Below, piece by piece: positions 35,944 through 47,303 of a DNA stretch of 64,000 nucleotides. The notes below the pieces were generated by a model. It saw only the letters and a list, made by a program, of their open reading frames with translations, was not told the origin of the DNA and ran no database searches. The position numbers and the translations under genes are program-made. The number at the start of each line of letters is the position of its first letter. The stretch's first letter is position 1. The DNA is taken from contig JAHRBC010000006.1 of NCBI GenBank assembly GCA_022702545.1, positions 806,001 through 870,000 of the forward strand, written 5' to 3'. The stretch comes from Phycomyces nitens (lineage: Eukaryota > Mucoromycota > Mucoromycetes > Mucorales > Phycomycetaceae).

Positions 35944-36612
35944 TCAGTGTTGTCTTGTACCCCATTGGATCTCTAAGCACATGAGGAAACAGATGAAATT
36001 GATCCCCATCATCAAATCAGGCGCCTGCAAAAAAAACAAGCACAAGATTTACGAATCTATTTCCAAAAATAATAAAAAATAATGAGTGGCTTGCTCTTTT
36101 TCCTTGCAGCCTATTCACAAATATTCAAACTATTTTTGTGCCTTTTTTTTCCCTTTAGTAGTGATAACCATCCGTTGATCGATGGTCTGGCAGTTTGGTT
36201 ACTACTGGCCAGGGTCCATTCTTTTGGGAGCAGTGGCATGCAGCCGACATGCAGATTTCTTAGTCTTTCATTCTCGCACAAGCCAAGAGTAGTATACCTC
36301 CAAGGCCAACTACCGCGGGTGGTTCTAAAGCCATTGAGAATACTGGGATCTCATGAGCATTACTTGTGAGATTTTGAGTATTGTTGATAGACAAGAAAGA
36401 CCGTCAGCCTTAAAAAGGCCATGGTAGTTCAAGGCAGCGTTTTGTATTTGCTATCTAGGGTTCTGGACTTTCTTAAATGTTCCAAACTTACCTTTGTGAC
36501 AATCAGGACACAAGCCGGAATTCTCAAACTCATCAAATGGGCACACTTGGAGGGCTTTCTTGGCCAGCACTCTACTTTTTGGTACTTTTGATAGACTGAT
36601 GGAATTAGACAT
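35944..36612 (-). CDS. Possible 70-aa zinc-binding, single-pass membrane protein
   Basis: Exon 1 (36612-36492) encodes MSNSISLSKVPKSRVLAKKA and then CPFDEFENSGLCPDCHK, a CxxC-type zinc-binding region, ending at a good GTAAGT donor. A proposed 11-nt exon 2 (36324-36314) and exon 3 (36024-35944, APDLMMGINFICFLMCLEIQ, then WGTRQH) keep the frame and add a hydrophobic helix. The first exon looks convincing. The joining of the three pieces rests on splice signals only and a microexon of this size is suspicious. No family recognised. Confidence 0.35.
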
Positions 36613-39600
36613 GTCTAGCTAGCCAGCTATAAAGTAGCATTATATAACCATTTATAAGCACTGGTTTACTTTAGTCTGGTAATAGCGTTTGAGAGGTTTA
36701 TATTTTTCTCCAAAAGTAGACCATTGGTATGTCGATCTTCCATAGGAGGATCCTCGTTTGCATAGTATGCTTTCATCACTAGGGCGATTTTAGCCTTTTT
36801 TTCAAAATAATAATAATAATAATTATATCTTTGATAAATATGTCTTGTGGAAAACCGAGTCTGGGCAGGGAAATCTCGGCTGCAATGATATAGTATGTGC
36901 TTAATATTCTTGGTGTATATATATATAAAAAAACTGACTGTTTTACAGAATTTGGGCTCCTTGCACATCTCGTGGATTTCCTACCTTTGTGCATCAAGTA
37001 AAGAAAACCACGGCCTCAAGGATTGCCCAACACCAGTAAAATGACACCTCTTCCCCTAGTTTCTCCCCTCTTTTTCTTTTTCTTTTTCTTTTTGGCGCCA
37101 TTGATATCCTTTTGTCTGTGACATGGCTCGGCTTCATCACCGACATGCCGGCCCCGTATATGTAGATCATTTCTCTATAATTCATATGCTTTGACTTTAC
37201 AAGACCTCGCTGCCTTGACTGCAATATCTAGAACTGGGCACTATACTGCGCAAGTATCTGGAATACGCTAATTGGCACCAAACAACTACATGGTTTATCT
37301 TGAGCGATTTGAAATATTCTTAAAGTATTTAGCATACTCTTATGTGATGAAGAGATTTGGCTTGATTGTCTTTATATATTAACCATTTTTCATATTTATA
37401 GCCTGTTTAATACGAGAAAAAAAAAGAGAGAGAGTGATTACGGATAACATTGAGTTGGTATATATATAAAAAGATAGGGATGGGTTTAGGATTTCTAAAT
37501 GATATGGACCGTTTGGGGTTGTTTATAGGTCAGATATTGTCCTTATGACTGCTACAGTTCTACTTATTCGTTCATTTCGCTTTCCAGAGCTATCATTATG
37601 GTTTTGTTCTTATTCAAGAACAAAATCACAAATATTTGAATTTTATTTGTAAATGTTGGCCCTGTTTAGTTTTGCAGTAAGGATCTTTGTCACTTTGGAC
37701 CCAATGTTACAAAACCAAGATATATATATATATATAATATACACTCAGTTATCTTGTTGGCAATACAGATACAATATTGTTCAATAAAATTGTACTTAAG
37801 TAAAATAAATCCATTGAAAAGAACAATTTAAATCCTTATAGATGGGCGTCAATGACTATCTGAAAGAATATTAATATTTTAGATTGAAAAAAATAGACGA
37901 GTTGTTTTTATTTCTTTTTTAACTTTTTGTACTCTTGTTACACAGCAGCTGTTTTTAACCTGACAATGCCAGTAGTCTGGGTCCAAGTAATTCCTGACCT
38001 TTCTGTACATTCTATCCCTACAATTCTATACTGTAGAAATTACCTAAAAAGTCCACAAGTGCTTCTGCTATATACCAAACGCCCTAGAGAATACTGAATT
38101 TTCTTTTAAGAAACTATAGTGGCTTTTATGATATATAGATATATTAAAAGGGAAACGGAGGGTCTATGGATATTACTTTGGATTTCTTTTTGTCAAGGAC
38201 AATCCTTTGTATATGATTATGTACACTAGAACACAATTCGTTTAAAATTGTCCAAAACACAAGATAAAAAAAATGATACACCTAGTAATACTTGAAATAT
38301 CTTTGAGTAGTATTGAATATATTGGCCTGTATCTAAGCATTTGGCGAGTATATTCAGATTATTGGCGGTCCATCTCAATCTCCATATGATGCCTCATAAA
38401 TATAAAGCACTTGGGTACCACTCGCTTGCCTTGGCACCCATCTAATCTATTATTTATTTTCCGGCAAATGATATGGTTGTTTTGGTGTGATTCCCAAGAC
38501 TATCTAGGAAAACCCAAATAATTTATTAACTCCAGTGGCTCATACTTATCATCAATCTAGGTTTGAAAGCAAAATCCTCCATCTTTTCAACCAAAGGATA
38601 TCATGAAATTATGCCACCTTCCATACTTTAATCTACATGTGATCCCATTACAGCTATCCATAGACCATAACCTCTATATATCGCAATCTTGAACCGGTTT
38701 TTCTCTTGTGAATTGTTTGCTATTGATAAACTCCATTCTTGGGAATATAATAAATCAAATGTCTCTGTTACTTGTACTTGGGGCACATTGTCACAAATTG
38801 TCACAGATGGAACTGTGTGCAACCTCTCTCCATTGTTGTGATACGGACCCCACCTTTTATAAGCACAAGTCTACTTTTAGCAAATACCCAGTGTCCACTC
38901 TGTTGGACAAGAAACTGGTATGATATAGTCCGTCAATCGCCCCTTGGGTCTCATTCACATAGATTACAAGTCATACAGATTATTGACTTTTGTTTTTTAC
39001 TGTTCAACACTAAGCTTGCTCATCCTCATGTTATTTTCATAATTACCACAGTTGAAACGCCCAAAAGTATGTCATGTCTTTTAAAAACACTCACCTAAAA
39101 GTCTTTTCTGGTAACTGTGAGCTAATGATAGCAATTCGGCAAACATATAAACTTTACAAAAAAAGTAACGGTCAATTATATGCTCGGTGAAATAGTATTA
39201 TCGATTTGAATTCCAATACTTTACAAATATTTGCCTCAAAACAATGTCCAATAGACAATTTTTAATTGGAAAAGATGATGGACTGAATAGTCCTATAAAC
39301 TTGTATAAGCCTCTTGAGAGTATATTTGAGATAAAATGGGTATTGGTAATGTTGAGCCTATAGAAAAACAGAAAGCGGTGGTTCTTTTGTAGATACTCTT
39401 TATTTCAGGGGTGGTGATGGTATCAAGCACACGTAATAAAAAGAGTATTTATGATGTTACCATGAAACGTTTTACACAGTGCTTGGTATTCTCATACTCA
39501 ATTGCAGTGTGACTTTTTGGACTCCATTAGCTTTATTGCTCTTTGAAACGTTTAAGATACATACTGTATGGATCATTGTGCCTATTTTTCTTTTTTTTCT

Positions 39601-40732
39601 TTTTGGCTTTGTCTTTGGGATCCAATAGGACCGTGTTACTATGGCATTTTTGCTGATGATGGTTTTCTATAGAGAGAAACATAAATGTGTTACAACTTCC
39701 CCCATTAAGCCTGATGACCTTGGCACTACAGAAAATCCTTATACTTTAATTATTTGTCTTTATGCCATTCATATAAGTCTTCCGTAACTCATCCTACCAA
39801 GCAAGCTAACTACTTGATTTTTTTTTAGTACAAGCCCTAGTTTTTAACGCTCTGTTAGGCTGTCTGAGTTGAAGCCCATTAACCTCAACGCCAATTGCCC
39901 TACTTTAGGAATTCAACTCTCATGCCTCACTATTATTAGCCATAAAATATTCTCATGGTTGATCCAAGAGAAGGCTTTATTGGGTTCACGTGCATTATAA
40001 AGGAAATATACTCGTGTGAACCTTGAGATGGGTCATCTAAAAAAAAGGGGGAATATTACATTGGGTATCTCAGTGTAGACAGATTAACGGAACATGCCCA
40101 AGAAGGAAACATTCGAGCAACTGAACATGGTCTCTGTACGGGATTTATTGTTCTCTATAGCCAAAAAAGATTGTTCTCAAGAATTGGATCTTTGGGTGAT
40201 TTTTCGGTTGGTTCCTGTAAATATCAGCATAGTTTCCCCACAGACCAAAATGCCAGTGGTTACAAGTCAAATAGTATAAAGCCACCCTTATCACGGCAGA
40301 CATTTCTTTTATGGAATATCGAAAGGACGGAAGAACGGAATTCTGGATCTCCTCTTGGAATCCCTCACAGACATCAAGACTTGGGACTCAGAAATAACGA
40401 GGAAAAAAAAGTAAGGCAGAGCTCTGTGTGGCACTGACATTTTTTTTAGGATTTTTTATTTTGGTTCCGGTACAGACTTTTTCTGGACAGCTTTATGGCG
40501 TACATTAGGTTTGTGGATGAAATATTCGTAATTTTAACTTCAGAAACAAGGCAGCCGTCTAGTCACCAAAAGCTTGATGTCGACAAGTATTTTCTACCGT
40601 GTGCACTAGTTTAATCCACGAATATAATTGCTATTATTATTATTATTCTCGAAAAAAAATCTATATAAACCCTCGACTGAATTATCCTAATAACAGCATT
40701 CTCATTCTTCTCTTCATATCTTCATAACAACC
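36613..40732. other. Intergenic region, no gene supported
   Basis: About 4.1 kb of AT-rich DNA. Short coding-like stretches near 40094-40440 (+) overlap in two frames and could be transposon debris, but no motif was recognised. TA repeats (37720-37736) and poly-A runs occur. Confidence 0.45.
40662..40670 (+). promoter_or_regulatory. TATA box of the His6 small-protein gene
   Basis: TATATAAA lies about 65-70 bp before ATG 40733. The leader between them is rich in C, T and A (ttctcattcttctcttcat). This is a plausible strong RNA polymerase II promoter. Confidence 0.55.
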
Positions 40733-41137
40733 ATGACCTTCAACATTCTTCTCGAGGCTTTCTTCAAGGACTGCGAGCACAAGTGTGCCGAGGCCAAGCT
40801 CTCTACCTTCATTACCAACAATGTCGGTGCCCTTGTCTGTTCCGAGAACTTTGTCTACGCCAATGAGGAGGATATGAAGAGACGCTGGATCAGCCTCTTC
40901 ACCACCGCATCTGCCAATGTCGATGTCACTGTATGTATCTCGACTTGATTCAATTGTTATTATGCATAGATACTTACATTACTACAGGCTGTCATTGACA
41001 AGAACAAGGTCCTCTGGTGCGAGATCTGGAAGGCCCATGCCGAGTTGGAGTTGGCCAAGTCCAAGTTTGTCACCAAGTATGTTGCCATGGCTCCTACTCA
41101 CCACCACCACCACCATGACTGCAGACGCTGCTATTAA
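40733..41137 (+). CDS. Small protein with a natural His6 near the C-terminus
   Basis: Two exons (40733-40930 and 40988-41137) joined by a 57-nt GT-AG intron encode 115 aa. The protein starts MTFNILLEAFFKDCEHKCAE and is mostly helical and charged. It ends with a run of six His, then DCRRCY. Codons are strongly C/G-ending (CTC, AAG, GTC, ATC) compared with AT-rich neighbours. With the TATA box this suggests high expression. The cluster of six His plus two Cys could bind metal, which is inference. No signal peptide or membrane segment was seen. Family not recognised. A (CT)n repeat (41143-41190) lies in the 3' flank. Confidence 0.75.
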
Positions 41138-41140
41138 ACC

Positions 41141-41151
41141 CTTTCTCTCTC

Positions 41152-41190
<39 letters not shown>
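41141..41190 (+). repeat. (CT)n microsatellite
   Basis: Nearly pure CT dinucleotide repeat of about 48 bp immediately downstream of the His6 gene stop codon, probably within its 3' UTR. Confidence 0.9.
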
Positions 41191-41193
<3 letters not shown>

Positions 41194-44100
41194 TCTATTG
41201 AATTGTACCTCAAATAAATCATAACGCATTTCCAAAATATCCCCAAAAAACATATACACACGTCTTGTTAGTATTGTCTAGTTGGCTAGTCAAGTATTGG
41301 CAATTTTGAATTTTATTAGAGAGCATCTTGACGTGTAGAATATTGAGTACAAGAATGGGACATAAAATCACCATAATTATTCATACAATTCATTGACTCC
41401 ATCTTTTGTGGCGCCGTTTCGGGTTATTCCACATTTGTCACAATATCATAGAATAGGACGGAGCTTATGGGAATCTTTGTCTCGATTCTGGATACTCCCG
41501 GTTGTCAGAAATAATCAAAAACCAATCTCGATTTCAATCAAGATAGGCTACTAAGTTCCGTCCATGTACTCTGACGAGCAATTGACGTGAAATTGACTGT
41601 AGTAAACCAAGTATTAGAGTGGACCGTGTTTATGGACTTGTAGGATCCAGACTTACACAAGAATCATAATGCTACTCTTCTTTTTCCACAATTTCATAAA
41701 AGCTCTCAAACCATTACACAAGAGGCCTGTCGCTATTGGACAATAGAGCACTGGTGCACTATTGATTTTCTTCTTCTTTTGGGTGTGGCTGACTTGCTTG
41801 TCCGATGTAGATTGTACGATGTAACGTACATAAAATAGAACAATTATATATATACACATATTTATATATTTCCTATTATGATATATTCCGTTGCAGTATC
41901 CAAGGAAACCGTAGTGATAGGACCATTTTCCTCGACCTCTATTTAGATCCCGGTACATACCTTTTTTTAAATACATATTGCTGCAGGTTCTTTGATCTAA
42001 AATGAGGCGACTTTTTTTTCCCAAGAAAAAAAAGACAGTAGGGAAATCAACAGGGTTAATTGACAAGCTAAAGATATAGTGTGGCTGCTTAATAATTGTT
42101 TATTTGGAGTGTGAGAGTACACCTAATTATCTCTTTATTTATGTAGCGTATCGGTTGGTACTAGCCTAGCAACGGGGGTATTTTTTTTTCTGTTATAAAC
42201 CTGGTCAGTATAAATAATAATACTAATAATAATATAGTGAAGAAATAAAGGAGCTTTGAGTACCAGCACCAGATAGTCAGCACGTTTTTCGTCTGCATTT
42301 CGTCAATTGCCCTATTGTATGTCGTACCGCAATTGGGGGTTTTAGCTCCGTTATGACCGTGGCTGTGGTCACTACAAGAAATCGGTATTGATCATAGATA
42401 CTCCTTATAAACAATCGTCGTTAAAGTAATGTTATTCACATAGGCTATTCAGATACAGGATCATATCACTTGATAGCATGCCTTAAAGGAGAGCATGTGT
42501 ACTGGTCGCTATCCCAACCGGATTAGTACTTCTTTGTAGGATTGGTATAGGTGGATGTTTCCTAATTTATATAGCCCGAAAGAAAGAAAGAAAAAAAAAA
42601 CTTGGTATTTCTTATTGGGTTATCTGATTACACTTGCTTTAATAACTTCGATACGCTGACTGATACGTCTGCTCAGCCATTATTCTCGACGGCTCAAGCT
42701 TTCTTTGGCTTGAAAGTAAACAATATCTCCTTGGGTTTTTGGTCATCTTTGTAATGAATTGAAATATCCCTAAATTTTGCTTTTCTAATACCATATCTTC
42801 CCTACCTATTGTTGCAATACATAACATGGCAATTCTATTGTGGTTTACTCGATTTAAGTATATAGTCTCATTTGGACCGTATTGGGCTATAAGGTGGGGG
42901 ATTATATTGAATACCTAATCATTTACATTTGGGAATTAGATAGTCGATCCTTTCTTTTCTCGGAAAAAGCTACGGATGAACAGATACTCTGCAGCAAAAC
43001 AAAAAAAGGCTTTGTAGAGTGAATGACCTTGTACATTGAGTCTGGAAATTATCAAACTATATTTAAAATTTATGGTGGTTGGTGCTCAATAGTCAGCAAG
43101 TGTTTTATTCCCTGTGGATATTGAAAGCTGTTGTAAATCTTTGTATGCTGATATTCACACCTGCATTTCAAGTCCCTCGACTCATGGCCATAAATATCTC
43201 TATCTATCTCTCAAGAGTGTCGATATTTATCTATACTCGATTGCCGGTAATCAACTGACCAAATAATTTGCTTGCCTCTTGGATAAACATCTTTACCCGA
43301 GAACCAGTGTCTCGTCCATTAGAGTAATCAAAGGCCGGGGAAATACTCACAAAAGTGCCGGCCAAAATAGCAGTAACAATGAATTTCTTTTTGTCACGGT
43401 GTTTTTTTATGGAATTCCATTCAAACATAATACAAGCCTACAAGAGGATTTCTTGTTGCAGCCATATCCACAAATATTGATAAAAAAAACTTTGAATAGA
43501 CTGATATATACAGAATATATATCGATAATAGTCATTCTAGGCCAATTAATAAAATAATTACCATGTAAAAGTCGGCTCTTTACATCAATTTATGTTGTCC
43601 ATAATAAAACGCTTATTTTTTTTAAGAATAATAATAATTACAAGGATATCAAACATCACGTCTGGCTTCATTTTGCTACTGCAAGAAGTATCAGTTTCCT
43701 CTATAATGGTCTATAGCATACTTGAAAAAACAGACTTGTATTTTGTGGCTTTCTCATGACCACCCAAGAATGTCTTTGAAAGTATTGACGTCAAATAGCT
43801 ATAAAACTTGACTCTGGTTTTCATATTGCCTAAAAATATAAACTGGTAAAATGGATACGTGTTTTGTCAATTCAAACATCAAAACATTTTAATCGTTAAA
43901 TGTATTTGCAAAAGTATCTATCCATGGTAGCCCAAGTTTACCCACTCCATTTCTTTTATATTTTTATTTCATCTTTTTTTTTTGAACTTGACCACTTTGT
44001 AGTTAATGAATACCTTTGAATGAAAGTAATTCTAGATATTGTTATGATACCTGTATTTACCAAGCCATAAGTACCAAGTAGGCGTATATTCTCGGCAGAC

Positions 44101-46004
44101 CCTTTTAGTTATATAGATTGATTACACTACACACACACACACACACACAATTGCTAAACAACCAAGACCTTACTGAATCATTAAGCTATACTGCTAGGCA
44201 GTTTCATTAAGCTTTTGTTTCAGGCTCAGTGGAGACACTCAAAAATTCAGGGGTTAAAATGATTTAGGTTAAGGATATTTATACAGAATGGACCGTGAGA
44301 CAAGTAACACACATTCTAAGCTATATATATATATAAATATCTTCACATATACGCGTTGTATCTTGTTAGCAAATTCTACCTATATAAACAAAATATCTAT
44401 ATTTAAACCAATACAGAAAATGTCAAAGGAGATAAATATACATTACCCATAGATTCCATTTACAGCCTTGGCCGAGTACCTGTATTTTTATTGGCTTGAG
44501 AGTAAGTAGAGTTTACTGAACATGTAAAACACATATACTAAAATTCCAGCCAACTCACACAAATCCGCTTTTTGGGCTCCCAGAAATAAACTGTAAATGA
44601 CATTTGTTATGGGCACTCTAAAGAAAAAACAAAAAACAAACATGATAGAAATTGTGTGACGATGCCTATTATAGAGATGCCGCTATATAGAATAACATAG
44701 TACACAAGTGTTTGTATTTTGCTATTTTTGTGCAATGCTGTCTTATTCTTACAAAATATATATTCTCTCTAAAGTACCATTTGATGATTCCATAATATAT
44801 TTTTTGACAATGTAGTCCAATTGGATTCTTATTTGATTCCCACAGGCCCCAATTGGTGAATAAAGCAATTCTTGGATGAAAAAATAATAGAATGGAATCA
44901 CGAAAAGCATATGTATTTACATACATTTATGCATAATTGACATGGAAGCAAAAGATATCGACCACGCATTCCAGTTATATCCGGTAATTATTCTCCAAGG
45001 GCTCTCATTATTTTACAAGTCATCTAATGTATTGATAATTTGTTACGATAAACGACAGAAAGCAGATTTCTTTTTTACTTTCAAGAGAGATTTTGGCTTG
45101 AAAGCTAAACTGTTTCATGATTTTTAGCTCTATATTACTACTAATACATATATCTGTTTGCATAATAAATTATATAAAATTAATAGCACCATTGGTTTTC
45201 ATGTTGTCTAGGGTTGAAAGTCTCGAACTTGGCGGCAAGAGTCGGTATATGGTTGAAGATTTGGTATGATTGAATGAGTTTATGGCTGGGGGTTTGCCTT
45301 TGAAAGAAAATAGGCATTTGTCGAAGAAGCTTGACAGTGAAAAATTTAAAGGACACCTACTTACAAATGAATATTGACTAAAAAAAGAAAGAAAACACTG
45401 TGTTTAATTCAAGTAGTTATCTGACTATTCACGCACCACACAAGAAATCGGTAGGTTCAAGTACACAGTCAAAGGGTTTAAAATTATTGTTTGTAAATAA
45501 AATAGGATACAAAAGTAGAAACAAAAAAGATGACTTTCATCTTTCAAAAGGATGAGCGATCTGTAGTTAATGAAACCAACCGAAATTAATTAAATGCCAT
45601 ATTATATTCCAAGATAATATTTTAGATCCAAAAAGAAAATCAAGCCCATGGATATCAACCATGGATAAGAATGCGATGCAGTAATTCAAGTGAAATACCA
45701 CTTTTGTAGGTCTAGCATAATAGGCCACATATATTTTGGATAGATTAAATTTCTTGCAAAAATATATAGCTATTTTAACACATATAACATATGCAGTTAT
45801 TGTATATATCCAATTTATTTATGATTGAAAGCCATGACAGTAAACAACATAATAAAAGATATAAAATCATCATTGAAAAAGAGAAAAATGAAATACAGAA
45901 AGTTGGGGTTAGTCTTTAGGCAAATAGAGATACACTACTTTGTAACCAGAATATTAATATCTGTACATTGACTATATCATTAAAGACAAAATATATCAAT
46001 ACCC
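41191..46004. other. Intergenic region, no gene supported
   Basis: About 4.8 kb of AT-rich DNA. A 65-codon minus-strand ORF at 43231-43428 (MFEWNSIKKHRDKKKF, then a hydrophobic stretch) is the only mildly interesting frame. It has an in-frame GTGAGT donor-like site but no partner exon was found. (AC)n repeat at 44132-44150. Confidence 0.4.
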
Positions 46005-46919
46005 CTACTTTCCCGACCCAAACTTTTTCAAGTCATCGTATTTCTTATCAGCATCGCCTTTATAGCCAAACCAATTGTAGCCTTTGCCATCCTTCTTGTC
46101 ATCCTTCTTGTGGTCCTTCTTGTGGTCCTTCTTGTGGTCCTTCTTGTGGTCCTTCTTATCATTGTCGTGCTTGTCGTCCTTCTTGTCGTCCTTCTTATCA
46201 TTGTCGTGCTTGTCGTCCTTCTTGTCGTCCTTCTTATCATTGTCGTGCTTGTCATCCTTCTTGATATCCTTCTTGTACTTCTTGTGCTTGTCGTCCTTCT
46301 TATCGTCCTTCTTGTCGTCCTTCTTGTCATTATCGTGATCGTCATCCTTCTTGACATCCTTCTTGTGGTCCTTCTTGTCATTATCGTGATCATCATCCTT
46401 CTTGACATCCTTCTTGACATCCTTCTTGTACTTCTTGTGCTTGACATCCTTCTTGTCGTCCTTGTCGTCCTTCTTGTCTTTATCGTGATCGTCATCCTTC
46501 TTGTCGTTCTTTTTGTTCTTATCGTGCTTCTTGCCCTTGTCATGTTTATCCTCCTTCTTGTCACCTTTCCTATCGTCCTTCTTGTCCTCCTTCGCTTCCT
46601 TGCCGTCCTTCTTGCCGTCCTTCGCTTCCTTGCCGTCCTTCTTATCATCCTTCGTGTCCTTGTCGTCCTTCTTATCATCCTTCATATCCTTGCCGCGCTT
46701 GTTATTCTTCTTGTAAGTCTTGTTCTCGTCATCCTTATTGTCCTTGCGATAATAATTTTTGTCCTTGTTGTCCTTATCCTTATTATCCTTGTAGTCTTTT
46801 ACATCCTTGTTGCCCTTGTCGTCCTTGTCAATCTTGCCATAATTGTCATTCTTGTCATCAGTGGCAGCAAGTGCAGCCAAAGCAAAGGTAGTAAGCGTGA
46901 TAAAGAAAATAGGCTTCAT
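46005..46919 (-). CDS. Secreted Lys/Asp-repeat protein
   Basis: Single-exon ORF of 304 aa from ATG 46919. Residues 1-19 (MKPIFFITLTTFALAALAA) are a typical signal peptide. The rest is almost entirely Lys and Asp, with a few His, Asn, Gly, arranged as imperfect tandem units (KKDDKHDND, KKDGKEAKDG, KKDH). It ends with the non-repetitive GYNWFGYKGDADKKYDDLKK then FGSGK. Such a charge-balanced polyampholyte is expected to be disordered and secreted or wall-associated, and could bind ions or polyanions. Function is unknown. A TATAAATA box lies 50-57 bp upstream. The long opposite-strand ORF of Val/Leu/Ile repeats is a shadow of the repeats. Confidence 0.8.
   Translation of the reverse strand: MKPIFFITLTTFALAALAATDDKNDNYGKIDKDDKGNKDVKDYKDNKDKDNKDKNYYRKDNKDDENKTYKKNNKRGKDMKDDKKDDKDTKDDKKDGKEAKDGKKDGKEAKEDKKDDRKGDKKEDKHDKGKKHDKNKKNDKKDDDHDKDKKDDKDDKKDVKHKKYKKDVKKDVKKDDDHDNDKKDHKKDVKKDDDHDNDKKDDKKDDKKDDKHKKYKKDIKKDDKHDNDKKDDKKDDKHDNDKKDDKKDDKHDNDKKDHKKDHKKDHKKDHKKDDKKDGKGYNWFGYKGDADKKYDDLKKFGSGK
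46080..46700. repeat. Tandem minisatellite inside the Lys/Asp-repeat gene
   Basis: Imperfect copies of a cttcttgtcgtcc-type unit and longer units, including a roughly 51-bp period around 46150-46260, encode the KKDD/KKDDKHDND repeats. Copy number is likely to vary between strains. Confidence 0.75.
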
Positions 46920-46968
46920 TGTAGTTCTTTAGTAAATTGTTGGCCTTCAAACGTGGGCCGTTGAGTAG

Positions 46969-46976
46969 TATTTATA
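46969..46976 (-). promoter_or_regulatory. TATA box of the Lys/Asp-repeat gene
   Basis: TATAAATA on the minus strand, 50-57 bp upstream of the ATG at 46919. Confidence 0.5.
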
Positions 46977-47303
46977 CGATGTTGACTTTGGCATAGATGT
47001 TTTTAAAGGAGTCTCTTTTTTAACAGGACAATCTATCATTTTGCCAAGGATTTAGCTCCTTTACATGGGTGTCTTGTCGGATTTATTCATTATAGCAACA
47101 CTATATGAAATAATCAAATGTTGATGATCAGATACCAAGCAAATGCCTTGACATGGGTACATGTAAACGTAGTTCAAGTATTGGTTTTATTTAGTGATTA
47201 ATGGCTTGGAAATCCAAGAAAATTCAATCTTTTCTCCTTTTTTTCGGGTTTCTATAATGTAAATATTGGCTAGACCAACAAAAATATCTTTACTTGGAAA
47301 CAA

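Noticed and set aside
36994..37224. Minus-strand ORF with KRKRKRKRGEK run
   Set aside because: The basic run comes from a CTTTTT-type repeat; no promoter, splice or family signal.
46110..46964. Long plus-strand ORF of Val/Leu/Ile repeats (284 aa)
   Set aside because: It is the opposite strand of the Lys/Asp repeat gene, has no proper gene features, and its hydrophobic repeats are simply the complement of the AAG/GAY codons.
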